From Planctomycetaceae bacterium (GTDB lineage: Bacteria; Planctomycetota; Planctomycetia; Planctomycetales; Planctomycetaceae), in the NCBI GenBank assembly GCA_020638955.1, contig JACKHO010000005.1, positions 248,001 to 312,000 of the forward strand: a stretch of DNA of 64,000 nt, in the 5' to 3' direction. The notes under the pieces were generated by a model that was given only the letters and a program-made list of their open reading frames with translations, was not told where the DNA came from and made no database searches. Positions 37,085-46,045 of this stretch are shown one piece after another. The position numbers and the translations under genes were made by a program. Position 1 is the stretch's first letter. The number at the start of each line of letters is the position of its first letter.

Positions 37085-38215
37085 TTACTTCTGCAGCTCA
37101 ACAGTGACCCGTGAGCCAATGGGCACGTCGGGCCAGACAGAGCCGACTTGCTCTACGTGTACGGGAACTGGAGCGTCATGCCCGACGGTGATGGGAGCCC
37201 CACTTTGGGGTAGCGCCTGTGGAGCAATGCTGTACACCCGACCTTCGCGGTACTGGTTGCCGGGGAAAATCAGTTTCACTCGCGTGTCGATGGTGTAATT
37301 CGTGATTTGCTGAGACGGCACATGCACGACGAGGAAGCGTTGCGAGGAGTCGAGCAACTCGACAATGGGCATGCCGGGATGAAGTTGGTCACCCCGTTTC
37401 ACCTGAAACACCCCGACGCGGCCGACAGCTGGTGAGCAAATGGTGAGTCGGTCTTCGCTCTGCTCGAACAGCTTCAACTCTTCTTCGGCCTGGGCCAGAC
37501 GCGCTTCGGCAACATCCACTCCAACGGAACGCTTCACCTTGGCAGGCAGTTGATCGCGGAGTTTGGTCAGCACTTTCACGTGCTCATCACAAATCTCAAC
37601 CTGTACTGCGGAAACCTCAGCACTATTCGCCGCGGCTTCCAGTTCCATCATGCTGGTGACTGTTGCCCCGCGCGGGTTTTGTCGTTGCAGGACAATTGAC
37701 TCGTACAGCGAATCGGCACCGTCGACCATCACCATCGACTCGCCCTGGAGGACGTCGGCCAGCATGGTGCGTCGCAACTGGTAGTTAAACTTGTCGCGCA
37801 GGAATCCTGCCGAGCGAAGTTGAATGTCGCAAATCTCGGTGTCCAGTGCGCGGGTTCGCCAGTCGATTTCCAATTCGGCTTCGGCCAGCGTGCGTGCGAC
37901 TTCCCGTTTCAGAACTTCGATTTCCTGTTCCTTGCCTGCAATGAGTTCTTGAAGCTTGGAGTCGGAAAGTTGAATAAGAGGTGTATCGAGACCGACTTCC
38001 TCACCTTCCTGAACGGTAAAGTCTTCCAGAACCCCTTCGCGGTCGGACATCACATAGGTGGTGCGGACAGCGACATAACCCAGACACCGGGGATGATGCG
38101 AACACCGCAAGACGTACGCAAGCGTCGAACCTGCGAACAGGGCGAGCGCTGCGAACATCACAATCCGTCCCGGAGGAGCAGGAAGTTCCGGGCAGTTGTC
38201 TGTGCGGTGAACCAT
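37085..38215 (-). CDS. HlyD/RND-type membrane fusion protein
   Basis: 376 residues from the ATG at 38215; a TTG nine codons upstream is possible. One N-terminal TM segment (GRIVMFAALALFAGSTLAYVL) is followed by a lipoyl/barrel-sandwich strand set (TYVMSDREGVLEDFTVQEGEEVGLDTPLIQL). A coiled coil of about 150 residues (KLQELIAGKEQEIEVLKREVA through AEARLAQAEEELKLFEQSED) leads to the second lipoyl half (RLTICSPAVGRVGVFQVKRGDQLHPGMPIVELLD) and a beta-barrel tail. This is the periplasmic adaptor of an ABC, MFS or RND export system. No transporter or outer-membrane channel gene is next to it, so the partner must be encoded elsewhere or be shared. Confidence 0.88.
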   Translation of the reverse strand: MVHRTDNCPELPAPPGRIVMFAALALFAGSTLAYVLRCSHHPRCLGYVAVRTTYVMSDREGVLEDFTVQEGEEVGLDTPLIQLSDSKLQELIAGKEQEIEVLKREVARTLAEAELEIDWRTRALDTEICDIQLRSAGFLRDKFNYQLRRTMLADVLQGESMVMVDGADSLYESIVLQRQNPRGATVTSMMELEAAANSAEVSAVQVEICDEHVKVLTKLRDQLPAKVKRSVGVDVAEARLAQAEEELKLFEQSEDRLTICSPAVGRVGVFQVKRGDQLHPGMPIVELLDSSQRFLVVHVPSQQITNYTIDTRVKLIFPGNQYREGRVYSIAPQALPQSGAPITVGHDAPVPVHVEQVGSVWPDVPIGSRVTVELQK

Positions 38216-38467
38216 AGTGCTTTGAACCGGTGCCCTGAACAAACACCGTCAACTACCCAGACCAACCCAGGTAGCTCGGAGCCGAGCGAAGAGCCTCCTG
38301 TAGAATCGGAAGTCCTTACTGTGCAGATTGATCTGAGTCGATGTGCAGCACCGTGTTCTGAAACGTCCCGGGTCAGAGAACCTGAAAATCGATAATAACG
38401 GTTCTGGCGTCAAACTTTACCCCGGTCACCCAAATGTCGCATTGGCAGGCGACCGGCAAGATGTGCG

Positions 38468-40489
38468 TTAGCTGTCGTGCATCATTTTGCGGATGACCCA
38501 CCAGAGCAGGAGCAGCATGGCGGTAAACACCACGGCCATCCAGGCCCCGTATTTGAAGAACAGCAAATATAGCTCCGACATGGGAGCCACGGCCCGCGAG
38601 CGACGTTCCTGCACAACAGCGACCCAGCCAGTTTCACCGACATCTGCACAGGCAGCCAGCCAGATTCCCTTGAACTCGGAATCGACTTCGGCCAGCGGGT
38701 CGATGTAGTCTGGATCCGTTTTCTGCTGACGGAACCTGTTGAAGGCGTCCTGCTTAAGTTGCAAACGCTGTTTCAGCGTGGCGTCGTCGGTCATGGGGCG
38801 GAGATGTTCAGCCGTCATCCATTGGTGGTCGAGCAGCAGCGGAGGATCTTCCCGGACATCGACGAGCGAAAGGAAGAAGTCTTCTTCCGTGTCGTTCGGT
38901 TCAACCGTCTCACGAATTCGTTCTTCCCACTGCAGCAGCAAATCCGTCAGGTGCAGGGTCCGAGCGAGCACGCCAATGGGCTCCGTGTGGTCCTCGTTCC
39001 AGACCGGCGTGGCGAGAGCCACCATATATTGGCCGGTCACTTTACTCCGAAACGCGACCGAAATGCCCGTAGAGCGTCTGGGCTTGATTTCGCTGAGGTC
39101 ACTGTTGGGATCGAGGTCTTCACCGAGCCCATGAAAGTAATCGCGGAAGGTCCAGTACTTTCCGACCGAGTCGCCGTGCGGTGAGCGAAACACCTGGAAA
39201 CCACGTGCATCGGTCAGGAAGATGCTTTCATCAGGGGTTCGCGATTGTTCGGCCAACATGTCTTGCTGCTGGTCTGCCCAGGCCTGCAACATCGGTTGCG
39301 GATCATCCCCATTGGCGAGAAGTGGCTGGATGCGCTCAGCGAGTTCTTCCAGCCCGCGGAGTCTTGAGTCGACATCCTGCTGAATACTTCCGGCGAGAAT
39401 GTTGACTGCGGCGGCATCGCTGGCGAGCGCCCGTTCGTAGAGGTGCTGCTCGGCCTGATCCACGGCGCGCGGTATGGCAATTCCCGCTCCCCACAACAGC
39501 GTCAGCAGGAACAGAACCGGGCCGAGGAATCCAGCCCAAATCAACGGACGTCGGGCCCGATTCACGTCGCGCCGTTCCAGCAAGTCGAGGACAACCTGTG
39601 CATTGGAGTGCCGCTCCTTGGGATCGCGTGCCAGGCATCCGTCGATAATGTCCGCCAAATTACTGTCAACTTTTTGCGCGTTCCGATGTGCCGTCGGCAG
39701 CGGAGACGCCTCCACCAGCCGTCGATATTCCGCCAGCCGGTCCTTCAACGTTTCGGCTTCGTCGAGTCGTGCATCGGCGGCGGGAGTTCGATACGGCACT
39801 TCGCCGGTCACCATTTGATACAGCAAGACTCCGAGCGCATACACATCCCAACGCACGTCCGGGACCCCTTCGAGCGAAGCCTGCTCTGGAGCCATGTAGA
39901 ACAAAGTCCCCAACGCGGGACTTTGTTCCGTTGCCAGTCGCGACTGGCCAAAGTCGGCCAGCCGGGCGTGGTTCGTTCGGTCCAGCAATACGTTGGCGGG
40001 TTTGATGTCGCAGTGGAGAATACCGGCTCCGTGCGCGTGAATGAGCGCCCGAGCAACCGCCTTGGCAATTTGCACTGCCTCTTTGGTGGTGATTGGTCCT
40101 TCCGCCAACCGGGCAGCCACCGAACCCGACTCCAGATACTCCATGACGAAGTACGGCGGGTCATGGTCCCAACCGACATCGAGCAGTCGCACGACATCGC
40201 GCGAGGCATCGAGCACCGCCAGTTTTTCCACTTCACGCGTCAGCAACGCCCAGTCGAGGCCACGTCGCCTGTTGAAAAACTTAATTGCGACGGGGCGACC
40301 GGTATTGAGTTCGCGTCCCAGCCACACGGCACCGAATGAGCCAGTCCCCAGGCAGCGCACGACGTCGTACCCCAGAGGAACCTTCGGAACTTGCTGAGGT
40401 TGAAGGCTCAAATCCTTCGCCGCACTGCGCTGCCCTTCATCCTGAATGAGCGTTTCACCATCGGTCGACTTGGTGGGCTCAGTGTTCAT
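38468..40489 (-). CDS. Ser/Thr protein kinase with extracytoplasmic Cache sensor domain
   Basis: 673 residues. The kinase domain spans residues 40-305 with the Gly loop CLGTGSFGAV, the VAIK lysine, the alpha-C glutamate in LLTREVEKL, the catalytic loop HCDIKPANVLL and the metal-binding ADFG. The activation-loop end is FYMAPEQASLEG. The catalytic loop has Cys where HRD kinases have Arg. A TM segment (IWAGFLGPVLFLLTLLWGAGIAI) at about 317-340 precedes a periplasmic region. That region resembles a dCache domain, with SIFLTDARGFQVFRSPHGD, KYWTFRDYFHG and VTGQYMVALATPVWNED, and the protein ends in a second TM segment (YGAWMAVVFTAMLLLLWWVI) with a short tail. The protein therefore detects a small external ligand and signals by phosphorylation. 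It is divergent from the GalT-like gene. Confidence 0.93.
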   Translation of the reverse strand: MNTEPTKSTDGETLIQDEGQRSAAKDLSLQPQQVPKVPLGYDVVRCLGTGSFGAVWLGRELNTGRPVAIKFFNRRRGLDWALLTREVEKLAVLDASRDVVRLLDVGWDHDPPYFVMEYLESGSVAARLAEGPITTKEAVQIAKAVARALIHAHGAGILHCDIKPANVLLDRTNHARLADFGQSRLATEQSPALGTLFYMAPEQASLEGVPDVRWDVYALGVLLYQMVTGEVPYRTPAADARLDEAETLKDRLAEYRRLVEASPLPTAHRNAQKVDSNLADIIDGCLARDPKERHSNAQVVLDLLERRDVNRARRPLIWAGFLGPVLFLLTLLWGAGIAIPRAVDQAEQHLYERALASDAAAVNILAGSIQQDVDSRLRGLEELAERIQPLLANGDDPQPMLQAWADQQQDMLAEQSRTPDESIFLTDARGFQVFRSPHGDSVGKYWTFRDYFHGLGEDLDPNSDLSEIKPRRSTGISVAFRSKVTGQYMVALATPVWNEDHTEPIGVLARTLHLTDLLLQWEERIRETVEPNDTEEDFFLSLVDVREDPPLLLDHQWMTAEHLRPMTDDATLKQRLQLKQDAFNRFRQQKTDPDYIDPLAEVDSEFKGIWLAACADVGETGWVAVVQERRSRAVAPMSELYLLFFKYGAWMAVVFTAMLLLLWWVIRKMMHDS

Positions 40490-40789
40490 GAATGTGGGCC
40501 AGCCTTTAATTTCATTGCACGGGAAGACGTGTCCCGTCGCATCTCATTGTCGATTTGCCGAGTTCGCTGTCAATTCCGCAATGCAGGCAATTCGATTGCA
40601 TCCATTCATCAGAAAGCGGGAGTGATGGAGGTAGAATCTCCAAATTCGATCATCAAATCAACGCAACGGACTTCGTTGATTTGATTGGTTGAGTGGGCAT
40701 GTTGTTCTCGCCAGCCTTCCGAGCAGTGGGTAAACTCGGATTGCATTTTGAAGATCTGCCGAGATTGTCAGCCAACTGTAAGGAAGCCA
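40490..40789. other. Divergent intergenic region with inverted repeat upstream of galT-like gene
   Basis: 300 bases between the leftward kinase and the rightward transferase; both promoters should be here. A 12-bp perfect inverted repeat, ATCAAATCAACG (40652-40663) with CGTTGATTTGAT (40674-40685), has a 10-base loop CAACGGACTT. An alternative smaller pairing CAACG/CGTTG exists inside it. There is no T-tract, so it is more likely a transcript-leader structure or an operator than a terminator. Confidence 0.55.
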
Positions 40790-41812
40790 ATGAACGCTCC
40801 GGACAAGCAACCGCACGAACTCCGTAAAGACCCCATTGTCGGTCGTTGGGTGATCATTGCTCCGAATCGACTCAGTCGGCCACAAACGGTGCAGGACTGT
40901 CCCGACCATGACCCAGGGAGCTTCGACCCGTTTCTGGAGGGGAACGAAGACACGACCACCGACGAAATCCTGGCGTACCGCGATCATGGTTCGGCTCCGA
41001 ACGGTCCGGGATGGCGTGTGCGAGTCATCCCGAACAAATTTCCTGCGGTTCGCGTGGAATGGGAACAGGTAAAACGCGGCGATGGCATGTACGACAAAAT
41101 GTCGGCTGTTGGTGCCCATGAAGTCATCATCGAATGCCCGCACCGCGAAACCAACATGTCGCGTCTTTCCGTCGAGAACATCCGGGAAGTTCTCTGGGTC
41201 TACCGTGATCGACTCGTTGACTTGAAACGCGATCCCCGACTCGTTCACGCCCTGATTTTCAAGAACAAAGGAGCACTCGCCGGAGCCTCGCTCGACCATA
41301 GCCACTCACAACTCATGGTCAGCCCCATTGTTCCCATTGCGATTAAAGAAGAGCTGGAAGGGGCGGACCATTACTTCCGCTATCGAGGCCGGAGCATTTT
41401 CGACGACATGATTCAGCAGGAACTCGCTGCCGAATCGCGCGTTGTGCTGGAGACCGAGCAATTCCTCGTCTTCTGCCCATTCGCCAGCCGGTTCCCGTTT
41501 GAAACCTGGATTGTGCCGAAACACCAGTCCAGCCACTACGAAAACATTACGCGGAACATGATCGAAGAACTCGGGACGGTCATGAAACGAACGCTCCAAA
41601 TGCTGGAAGTCGCTCTGGATGATCCTCCGTACAACTTCGTACTGCACACGGCCCCATTCGACAGCCAGCCACTGCCGCACTTCCGGTGGCACATCGAACT
41701 CTTCCCTCGAATCAACCGCGTGGCCGGATTCGAATGGGGGAGCGGCTTTTACATCAACCCTGTGCCGCCAGAAGACGCCGCCGACTTCCTCCGTAAGACA
41801 GACATTGAATAG
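40790..41812 (+). CDS. galT: GalT-like nucleotidyltransferase (galactose-1-phosphate uridylyltransferase or ADP-glucose phosphorylase)
   Basis: 340 residues from the ATG at 40790, preceded by AAGGA; a longer frame to 40685 lacks family similarity. The N-terminus HELRKDPIVGRWVIIAPNRLSRPQ is typical of GalT. The active-site segment reads AGASLDHSHSQLMVSP, where classical GalT has PHPHxQ. The His-x-His-x-Gln triad is intact, so nucleotidyl transfer through the second His is expected. The HSHSQ form resembles the plant and bacterial ADP-glucose phosphorylase branch of the same HIT superfamily. Both enzymes handle NDP-hexose and hexose-1-phosphate. The symbol follows the usual family annotation. 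MetX is next on the same strand but belongs to a different pathway. Confidence 0.85.
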   Translation: MNAPDKQPHELRKDPIVGRWVIIAPNRLSRPQTVQDCPDHDPGSFDPFLEGNEDTTTDEILAYRDHGSAPNGPGWRVRVIPNKFPAVRVEWEQVKRGDGMYDKMSAVGAHEVIIECPHRETNMSRLSVENIREVLWVYRDRLVDLKRDPRLVHALIFKNKGALAGASLDHSHSQLMVSPIVPIAIKEELEGADHYFRYRGRSIFDDMIQQELAAESRVVLETEQFLVFCPFASRFPFETWIVPKHQSSHYENITRNMIEELGTVMKRTLQMLEVALDDPPYNFVLHTAPFDSQPLPHFRWHIELFPRINRVAGFEWGSGFYINPVPPEDAADFLRKTDIE

Positions 41813-41978
41813 TTGCTGGAATTCGTGTCGTAACGGTGAGGTAAGCCTGCGACATGAAAATCTGCCCGTTTCCGGCCCATTCAAGCTGGGAAGTGGAACT
41901 CATGGTCGAACTTCTGTGTCCAGATTCATAGAATGAGAAGGCAAATTGTCTCTCTCACTGGCACATTTCACTCGATTC

Positions 41979-43205
41979 ATGTCTGTCGATACGGCGCATC
42001 CTGAACTTCCTTCTGACGCAGAACCAGAGTTGGTGGAGCGTCAGTTCGCCGATTTGTTTGAGGCACCGCATCCACTGGTGTTGGAAAGTGGAGAAACGTT
42101 CGGCCCCATTCGGGTTGCCTATCAAACTTACGGAACACTCTCGCCCAATCGCGATAACGTCATTTTCATTTGCCACGCCTTGACGGGCGATGCTCACGTC
42201 GCAGGTCGACGCAATCCCGAGGACCGCAAGCCCGGCTGGTGGGATGCGTTTGTCGGGCCCGGCAAAGGGATCGATACGAATCAGTTCTTTGTGGTCTGTG
42301 CGAACGTGTTCGGCGGCTGCCAGGGAACGACTGGGCCAAGTTCCGTCGACATGCAAACCGGAATCCCATTCGGTCCCGATTTTCCATTCATTACCGTGGC
42401 CGACATCGTCAAGGTCCACCACGAGTTGCTCCGGCATCTTGGCATCGAGAAAGTACATGCACTCGTCGGCGGTAGCCTCGGTGGGATGCAGGTCCTGGAA
42501 TGGGTGGCTCGCTATCCAAATCAGGTGGGAGCCGCAGTGGTGTTGGCGAGTGGGGCAAAACTCAATGCACAGGGAATAGCCTTCAACGCCGTCGGTCGCC
42601 GCGCCATTTTCATGGACCCGCTCTTCCGCGAGGGTCGGTACTACGACGAAACGGTAAAGCCCCGTTTCGGTTTGGCCCTCGCCCGCATGGTGGCGCACAT
42701 CACCTATTTGTCCGAGCAGTCCATCGAAATGAAATTCGGTCGTCGGCTCCAGAACAGTGACAACTTTGCGTACGACCTCAGTAAGGAAACCGAGTTTCAA
42801 ATTGAGTCGTACCTGCACTACCAGGGGAAGCGGTTCGTTGAGCGATTCGATGCAAACAGTTACATCGCATTGACGCGAGCGATGGACTACTTCAACCTGG
42901 CGGAAACTCATGGCGGCCTGACCGCCGCCCTGTCGCGAACAAATGCGCGTTTCCTCGTTGTTTCATACACCACGGACTGGCTCTTCCCGACCTCGCAAAG
43001 CCGTGAAATTGTCCGGGCATTGGCGGAAACCGGGCGGCACGTGACATTTACGGAGTTAGACAGCCCCTTCGGGCACGATGCGTTTCTCATCGAATCGGAA
43101 CTACCCCGATTAGAAAGCATTGTGCGACCATTCCTGGACCGGGCCTATCGGGACTTACACAAAGCGGCGCGTGGTGCGTCTGCCGCATCACCGCCAAATC
43201 GTTGA
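41979..43205 (+). CDS. metX: Homoserine O-acetyltransferase (or succinyltransferase) MetX
   Basis: 408 residues, an alpha/beta hydrolase that acylates homoserine in methionine synthesis. Motifs: VAYQTYGTLSPNRDNVIFICHALTGDAHVAG near residues 45-75, WWDAFVGPGKGIDT, the oxyanion/product segment CANVFGGCQGTTGPSS, the nucleophile elbow ALVGGSLGGMQVLEW (Ser near 160), and the catalytic His in SPFGHDAFLIE near 370. The ATG at 41979 is chosen over the TTG eleven codons earlier. Acetyl versus succinyl donor specificity cannot be decided here. The tail adds about 25 residues rich in Ala, Ser and Pro beyond the domain. Confidence 0.95.
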   Translation: MSVDTAHPELPSDAEPELVERQFADLFEAPHPLVLESGETFGPIRVAYQTYGTLSPNRDNVIFICHALTGDAHVAGRRNPEDRKPGWWDAFVGPGKGIDTNQFFVVCANVFGGCQGTTGPSSVDMQTGIPFGPDFPFITVADIVKVHHELLRHLGIEKVHALVGGSLGGMQVLEWVARYPNQVGAAVVLASGAKLNAQGIAFNAVGRRAIFMDPLFREGRYYDETVKPRFGLALARMVAHITYLSEQSIEMKFGRRLQNSDNFAYDLSKETEFQIESYLHYQGKRFVERFDANSYIALTRAMDYFNLAETHGGLTAALSRTNARFLVVSYTTDWLFPTSQSREIVRALAETGRHVTFTELDSPFGHDAFLIESELPRLESIVRPFLDRAYRDLHKAARGASAASPPNR

Positions 43206-43302
43206 TTTTTCAGCACAAACTGCCGTTCTCACGCATCGCCAGTGTGGAGAAGTGGGAGTCACGTTGCGGCAAGAAGGCCAAAGAACTTAAGAGAACTTTC
43301 GA

Positions 43303-43743
43303 ATGCGCGACCGTTTTTCATCAGGCATGACTCTGGCTTGGTGGCACCGAGTGCTGCTGGCCTTGTGGAGTTTGTTCCTGATTGCCGGTTTCGCGTTTGC
43401 CTTCTCGCTGGTGCCCGACCAACGTGGATTCGGAACCCACCAGCAGTTGGGACTTCCACCGTGTTCGTTTCGCACAATGTTTGGCATTTTCTGTCCAACG
43501 TGCGGAGGCACCACCTGTTTTTCGCATTTCGTGCGGGGGCAATGGTGGCTCGCCGTTAAAGCGAATCCGGCGGTTTTCCTGTTGGCCCTGTTTTGCGCGG
43601 CCATGATCCCCTGGTCATGGATTTCGATTGTGAAAAAACGCGCTGTCGGATTTGATGACCCAGCCACTTTCGTCGCCTGGGGACTCGTTGTGTTTTGTAC
43701 CCTGGCCCTCCTGCAATGGGGATGGCGTCTGGCACTGACATGA
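43303..43743 (+). CDS. DUF2752 membrane protein
   Basis: 146 residues with three hydrophobic segments: WWHRVLLALWSLFLIAGFAFAF, FLLALFCAAMIPWSWISIV and FVAWGLVVFCTLALLQWGW. Between the first two lies the DUF2752 signature: PPCSFRTMFGIFCPTCGGTTCFSHFVRGQW. It contains the conserved Cys pair CPTCG and the histidine-arginine end. The family is short and common in planctomycetes and other bacteria with unknown function; it may bind metal through the cysteines. It precedes two lipoproteins on the same strand and may share a promoter with them. Confidence 0.9.
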   Translation: MRDRFSSGMTLAWWHRVLLALWSLFLIAGFAFAFSLVPDQRGFGTHQQLGLPPCSFRTMFGIFCPTCGGTTCFSHFVRGQWWLAVKANPAVFLLALFCAAMIPWSWISIVKKRAVGFDDPATFVAWGLVVFCTLALLQWGWRLALT

Positions 43744-43818
43744 GAGACTCGCAGGACGATGGAGGGCGTCGAATTCGACTTCAACGTTCCCCGTCCCTCA
43801 CTCCCATCCTGGTCTCCC

Positions 43819-44523
43819 ATGTCGGCTCCCCTCGGAAATGGATTTCCGCAGCCGCCAATTCGTGTTGCCGCGCTGGCCACGTTTGGGCTCCTGCTGCTGT
43901 TGGTGACGGCGTCTGGATGCGTCAACACTCTGGCAATCGCCAGTAAAGTGTTCATGGGCGATCCCAAACAACCGTCCGCTTTCCGGGCGGTTACGGGAGA
44001 GTCACTCGAAGACTCTGAGAAGACAGTTCTGCTTTACTGTTCCGCTCCACTCATCATCTCCGACGAGTTTGGTTCACTCTCAGCCGATTTGCAGGAAGAA
44101 CTCATTCAGCGCATGAGACGGCACAAAGTGAACGTGCTGCCGCCCGACGCAGGCACCAACGTCATCGACCGCATTGGCCGTTTCGACGCCGATGCCATTG
44201 GACACGAACTGAAGCACGTCGACTACATTATGCATGTGAAACTCGATGGTTTCACGCTTACCGAACCGAATAGTCCGGACCTCCGCCGCAGCCGCGCTCA
44301 AGGGACGATTACCGGATACGTCGTCGAAAAAGATGACGATGGACAGCGGACCGTTATTCAGCTTTTCGAACACAACTTCGGGACGGAATATCCGGTAAGT
44401 CATCCCATCCCGACCGAACAAATGTCGGAAAATGTGTTTCGACGCCGTTCCGTCGATTTCCTGGCCGACAGTCTGGGTGCCACGTTTTATGACGTGAGTC
44501 TGAATTCCCTGTTTGCCCGTTAA
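43819..44523 (+). CDS. Putative lipoprotein, first of a related tandem pair
   Basis: 234 residues from the ATG at 43819. The frame runs back to 43759, but that start would leave a 53-residue leader before the lipid-modified Cys, which is too long. The signal peptide is VAALATFGLLLLLVTASGC, with a clear lipobox. The mature domain begins KTVLLYCSAPLIISDEFGSL, then LQEELIQRMRRHKVNVLPPDAG and DAIGHELKHVDYIMHVKLDGF. It parallels the next protein in layout: a strand with the sequence start, a helix of about 20 residues, a KVxVLPP/KVIEPE turn, and a VDYIMHVKL/TNYVVEIEL strand. No family is named. The two are probably ancient duplicates working together in the envelope. Confidence 0.72.
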   Translation: MSAPLGNGFPQPPIRVAALATFGLLLLLVTASGCVNTLAIASKVFMGDPKQPSAFRAVTGESLEDSEKTVLLYCSAPLIISDEFGSLSADLQEELIQRMRRHKVNVLPPDAGTNVIDRIGRFDADAIGHELKHVDYIMHVKLDGFTLTEPNSPDLRRSRAQGTITGYVVEKDDDGQRTVIQLFEHNFGTEYPVSHPIPTEQMSENVFRRRSVDFLADSLGATFYDVSLNSLFAR

Positions 44524-44553
44524 TTCCTCCTGTAACTGATTCAGGAACCTCAT

Positions 44554-45246
44554 ATGTCGTCTTTCGTTCCGCGTCTTGTCAGCCGTAAGCAGATACTCCT
44601 GCTCATGTGTCTGTTTGGACTGAGTTGCGGATTGTCGCTCACCGGCTGCTCACAGTTCGTCGTCATCAACTATTTGTTGCATGGACCACCCACGGTCGAA
44701 CCCGATTTCGACTCGGAAACGGGTTTGTCGATGAGTAATCCTGGTGTGACCGTCGCCGTGGTTTGCTTCGCGCCGAAAGAGTTGCAATGGGAATCGCCAG
44801 ATATCGACGAGCAAATCTCCGGCATGGTGGCCCGTCAAATGGGCCAGAACCACATCAAAGTCATCGAGCCTGAATTCATTCGGGCCTGGGTCGACGAAAA
44901 TCCCGACTGGGAAAAGGCAGAGGAAATTGGCAAACGCTTCCAGACGAATTACGTCGTAGAAATCGAACTCGCCGAGTACTCGCTGTACGAACCAAACAGC
45001 ACCACGCTGTTCCGTGGCCGCACTGAGGCATACGTGCACGTTGTTGAAATGGACGAAAGCTTCGAATTCGGCGAACGGATTTTCACTAAGGAAATCAACT
45101 TCGAGTTTCCCACCCGCGTTCCACGTTCGTCTTACGACACTTCGCACACGCAGTTCAAGAAGGAATACCTCTCACGACTCGCCGAACGAATTGGCTATCT
45201 GTTCTACGAGCGTTTCAACGGTGACATGATCGGTTGGGCGACATAG
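44554..45246 (+). CDS. Putative lipoprotein, second of a related tandem pair
   Basis: 230 residues. The signal peptide ILLLMCLFGLSCGLSLTGC carries a lipobox whose Cys is residue 32. The mature part contains VTVAVVCFAPKELQWE, a helix DEQISGMVARQMGQNHIKVIEPEFIRAW, and KRFQTNYVVEIELAEYSLYE. It shares the strand-helix-strand layout of the gene 30 bases upstream, with a Leu/Arg-rich end (LSRLAERIGYLFYERFNGD) instead of the first protein's FRRRSVDFLADSLG. The family looks like a small TolB-N- or GNA1162-type fold, but this is inference only. Translationally spaced as part of one operon. Confidence 0.72.
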   Translation: MSSFVPRLVSRKQILLLMCLFGLSCGLSLTGCSQFVVINYLLHGPPTVEPDFDSETGLSMSNPGVTVAVVCFAPKELQWESPDIDEQISGMVARQMGQNHIKVIEPEFIRAWVDENPDWEKAEEIGKRFQTNYVVEIELAEYSLYEPNSTTLFRGRTEAYVHVVEMDESFEFGERIFTKEINFEFPTRVPRSSYDTSHTQFKKEYLSRLAERIGYLFYERFNGDMIGWAT

Positions 45247-45298
45247 CTTCACCGCCTTGGCCACAGTTGCTTGCTTAATCCTGCAAACTACCGGCCGC

Positions 45299-45988
45299 TC
45301 ATTTGGCGTTGGTTGTAAGCTGCAGTTGCAGAAACTCCGCCACCGTTTGCCCTGCCAGTTCACGTCCAGCAGGAGTAAGGTGGACTCCGTCGTCACCAAT
45401 GAGTTTGTCGACGGGGAGAGCAGCATCGGCACCGGTAAGTGTAGCATTCAAATCGTTGACCGGTACGTTCAGTTCTGCCATGACCTTGCCGGCGATGTCG
45501 TTGTATCGCTGAATGCTTGCGTTCTTCAAAGCGTAATCGCGTCCTTCGCGGGCAGCGGCGGCGCGTTCATCGAGAATGGGTGTCGTCGTCACAAAGAAGA
45601 GTTTCGCAGATGTCTCTTCCCGCAGGCGTTTGACGATGGTCCGCAGGTTGTCGGCGTACTGATCGGGCGGAACCTGGAACCGCTGGTCTTTCTCGAACCA
45701 CTTGGTGTCGTGAATACCGCAATTGAAGTGGATGATGTCGGGCTGAACCTTAATGGCCCACTCGGTTAAATGCGACAATGTGTTTGCCGAATCACCGCCG
45801 TTTGCCTTGTGTGAAACGACGACGGCTTTGCCATCGAGTTGTTGAGTGACGAGTTCGGTATAGCTCAGCCGAATGGAATCACCCAGCAGTAGAACTTTCG
45901 GGAGTGCTTTGCCGTTGCCGTCTTCCGCACGCGAGACAGATGCAGCACCGCACACAACCAGGAGAGCCAGAGTAAGTCGAGTTGTCAT
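45299..45988 (-). CDS. SGNH/GDSL hydrolase, secreted
   Basis: 229 residues. The signal peptide is RLTLALLVVCGAASVSRAED. The SGNH fold carries the four family blocks. Block I is VLLLGDSIRLSYTELV with the nucleophile Ser, block II has the glycine in ANGGDSANT, block III the asparagine in DIIHFNCGIHDTKWF, and block V the Asp/His in GDDGVHLTPAG. Members deacylate lipids, oligosaccharides or xylan side groups. The start has AGGAAC in front of the ATG. Its neighbour upstream on the same strand is a DUF1501 gene about 150 bases away. Substrate unknown. Confidence 0.92.
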   Translation of the reverse strand: MTTRLTLALLVVCGAASVSRAEDGNGKALPKVLLLGDSIRLSYTELVTQQLDGKAVVVSHKANGGDSANTLSHLTEWAIKVQPDIIHFNCGIHDTKWFEKDQRFQVPPDQYADNLRTIVKRLREETSAKLFFVTTTPILDERAAAAREGRDYALKNASIQRYNDIAGKVMAELNVPVNDLNATLTGADAALPVDKLIGDDGVHLTPAGRELAGQTVAEFLQLQLTTNAK

Positions 45989-46045
45989 AAAAGTTCCTGT
46001 GGTGAGATTGGGTCAGCGCATTCTGCGTTATGCTTTTCACAGTTC

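Noticed and set aside
41955..42911. 318-codon frame antisense to metX
   Set aside because: Shadow of a real gene with complete MetX motifs; no start signal.
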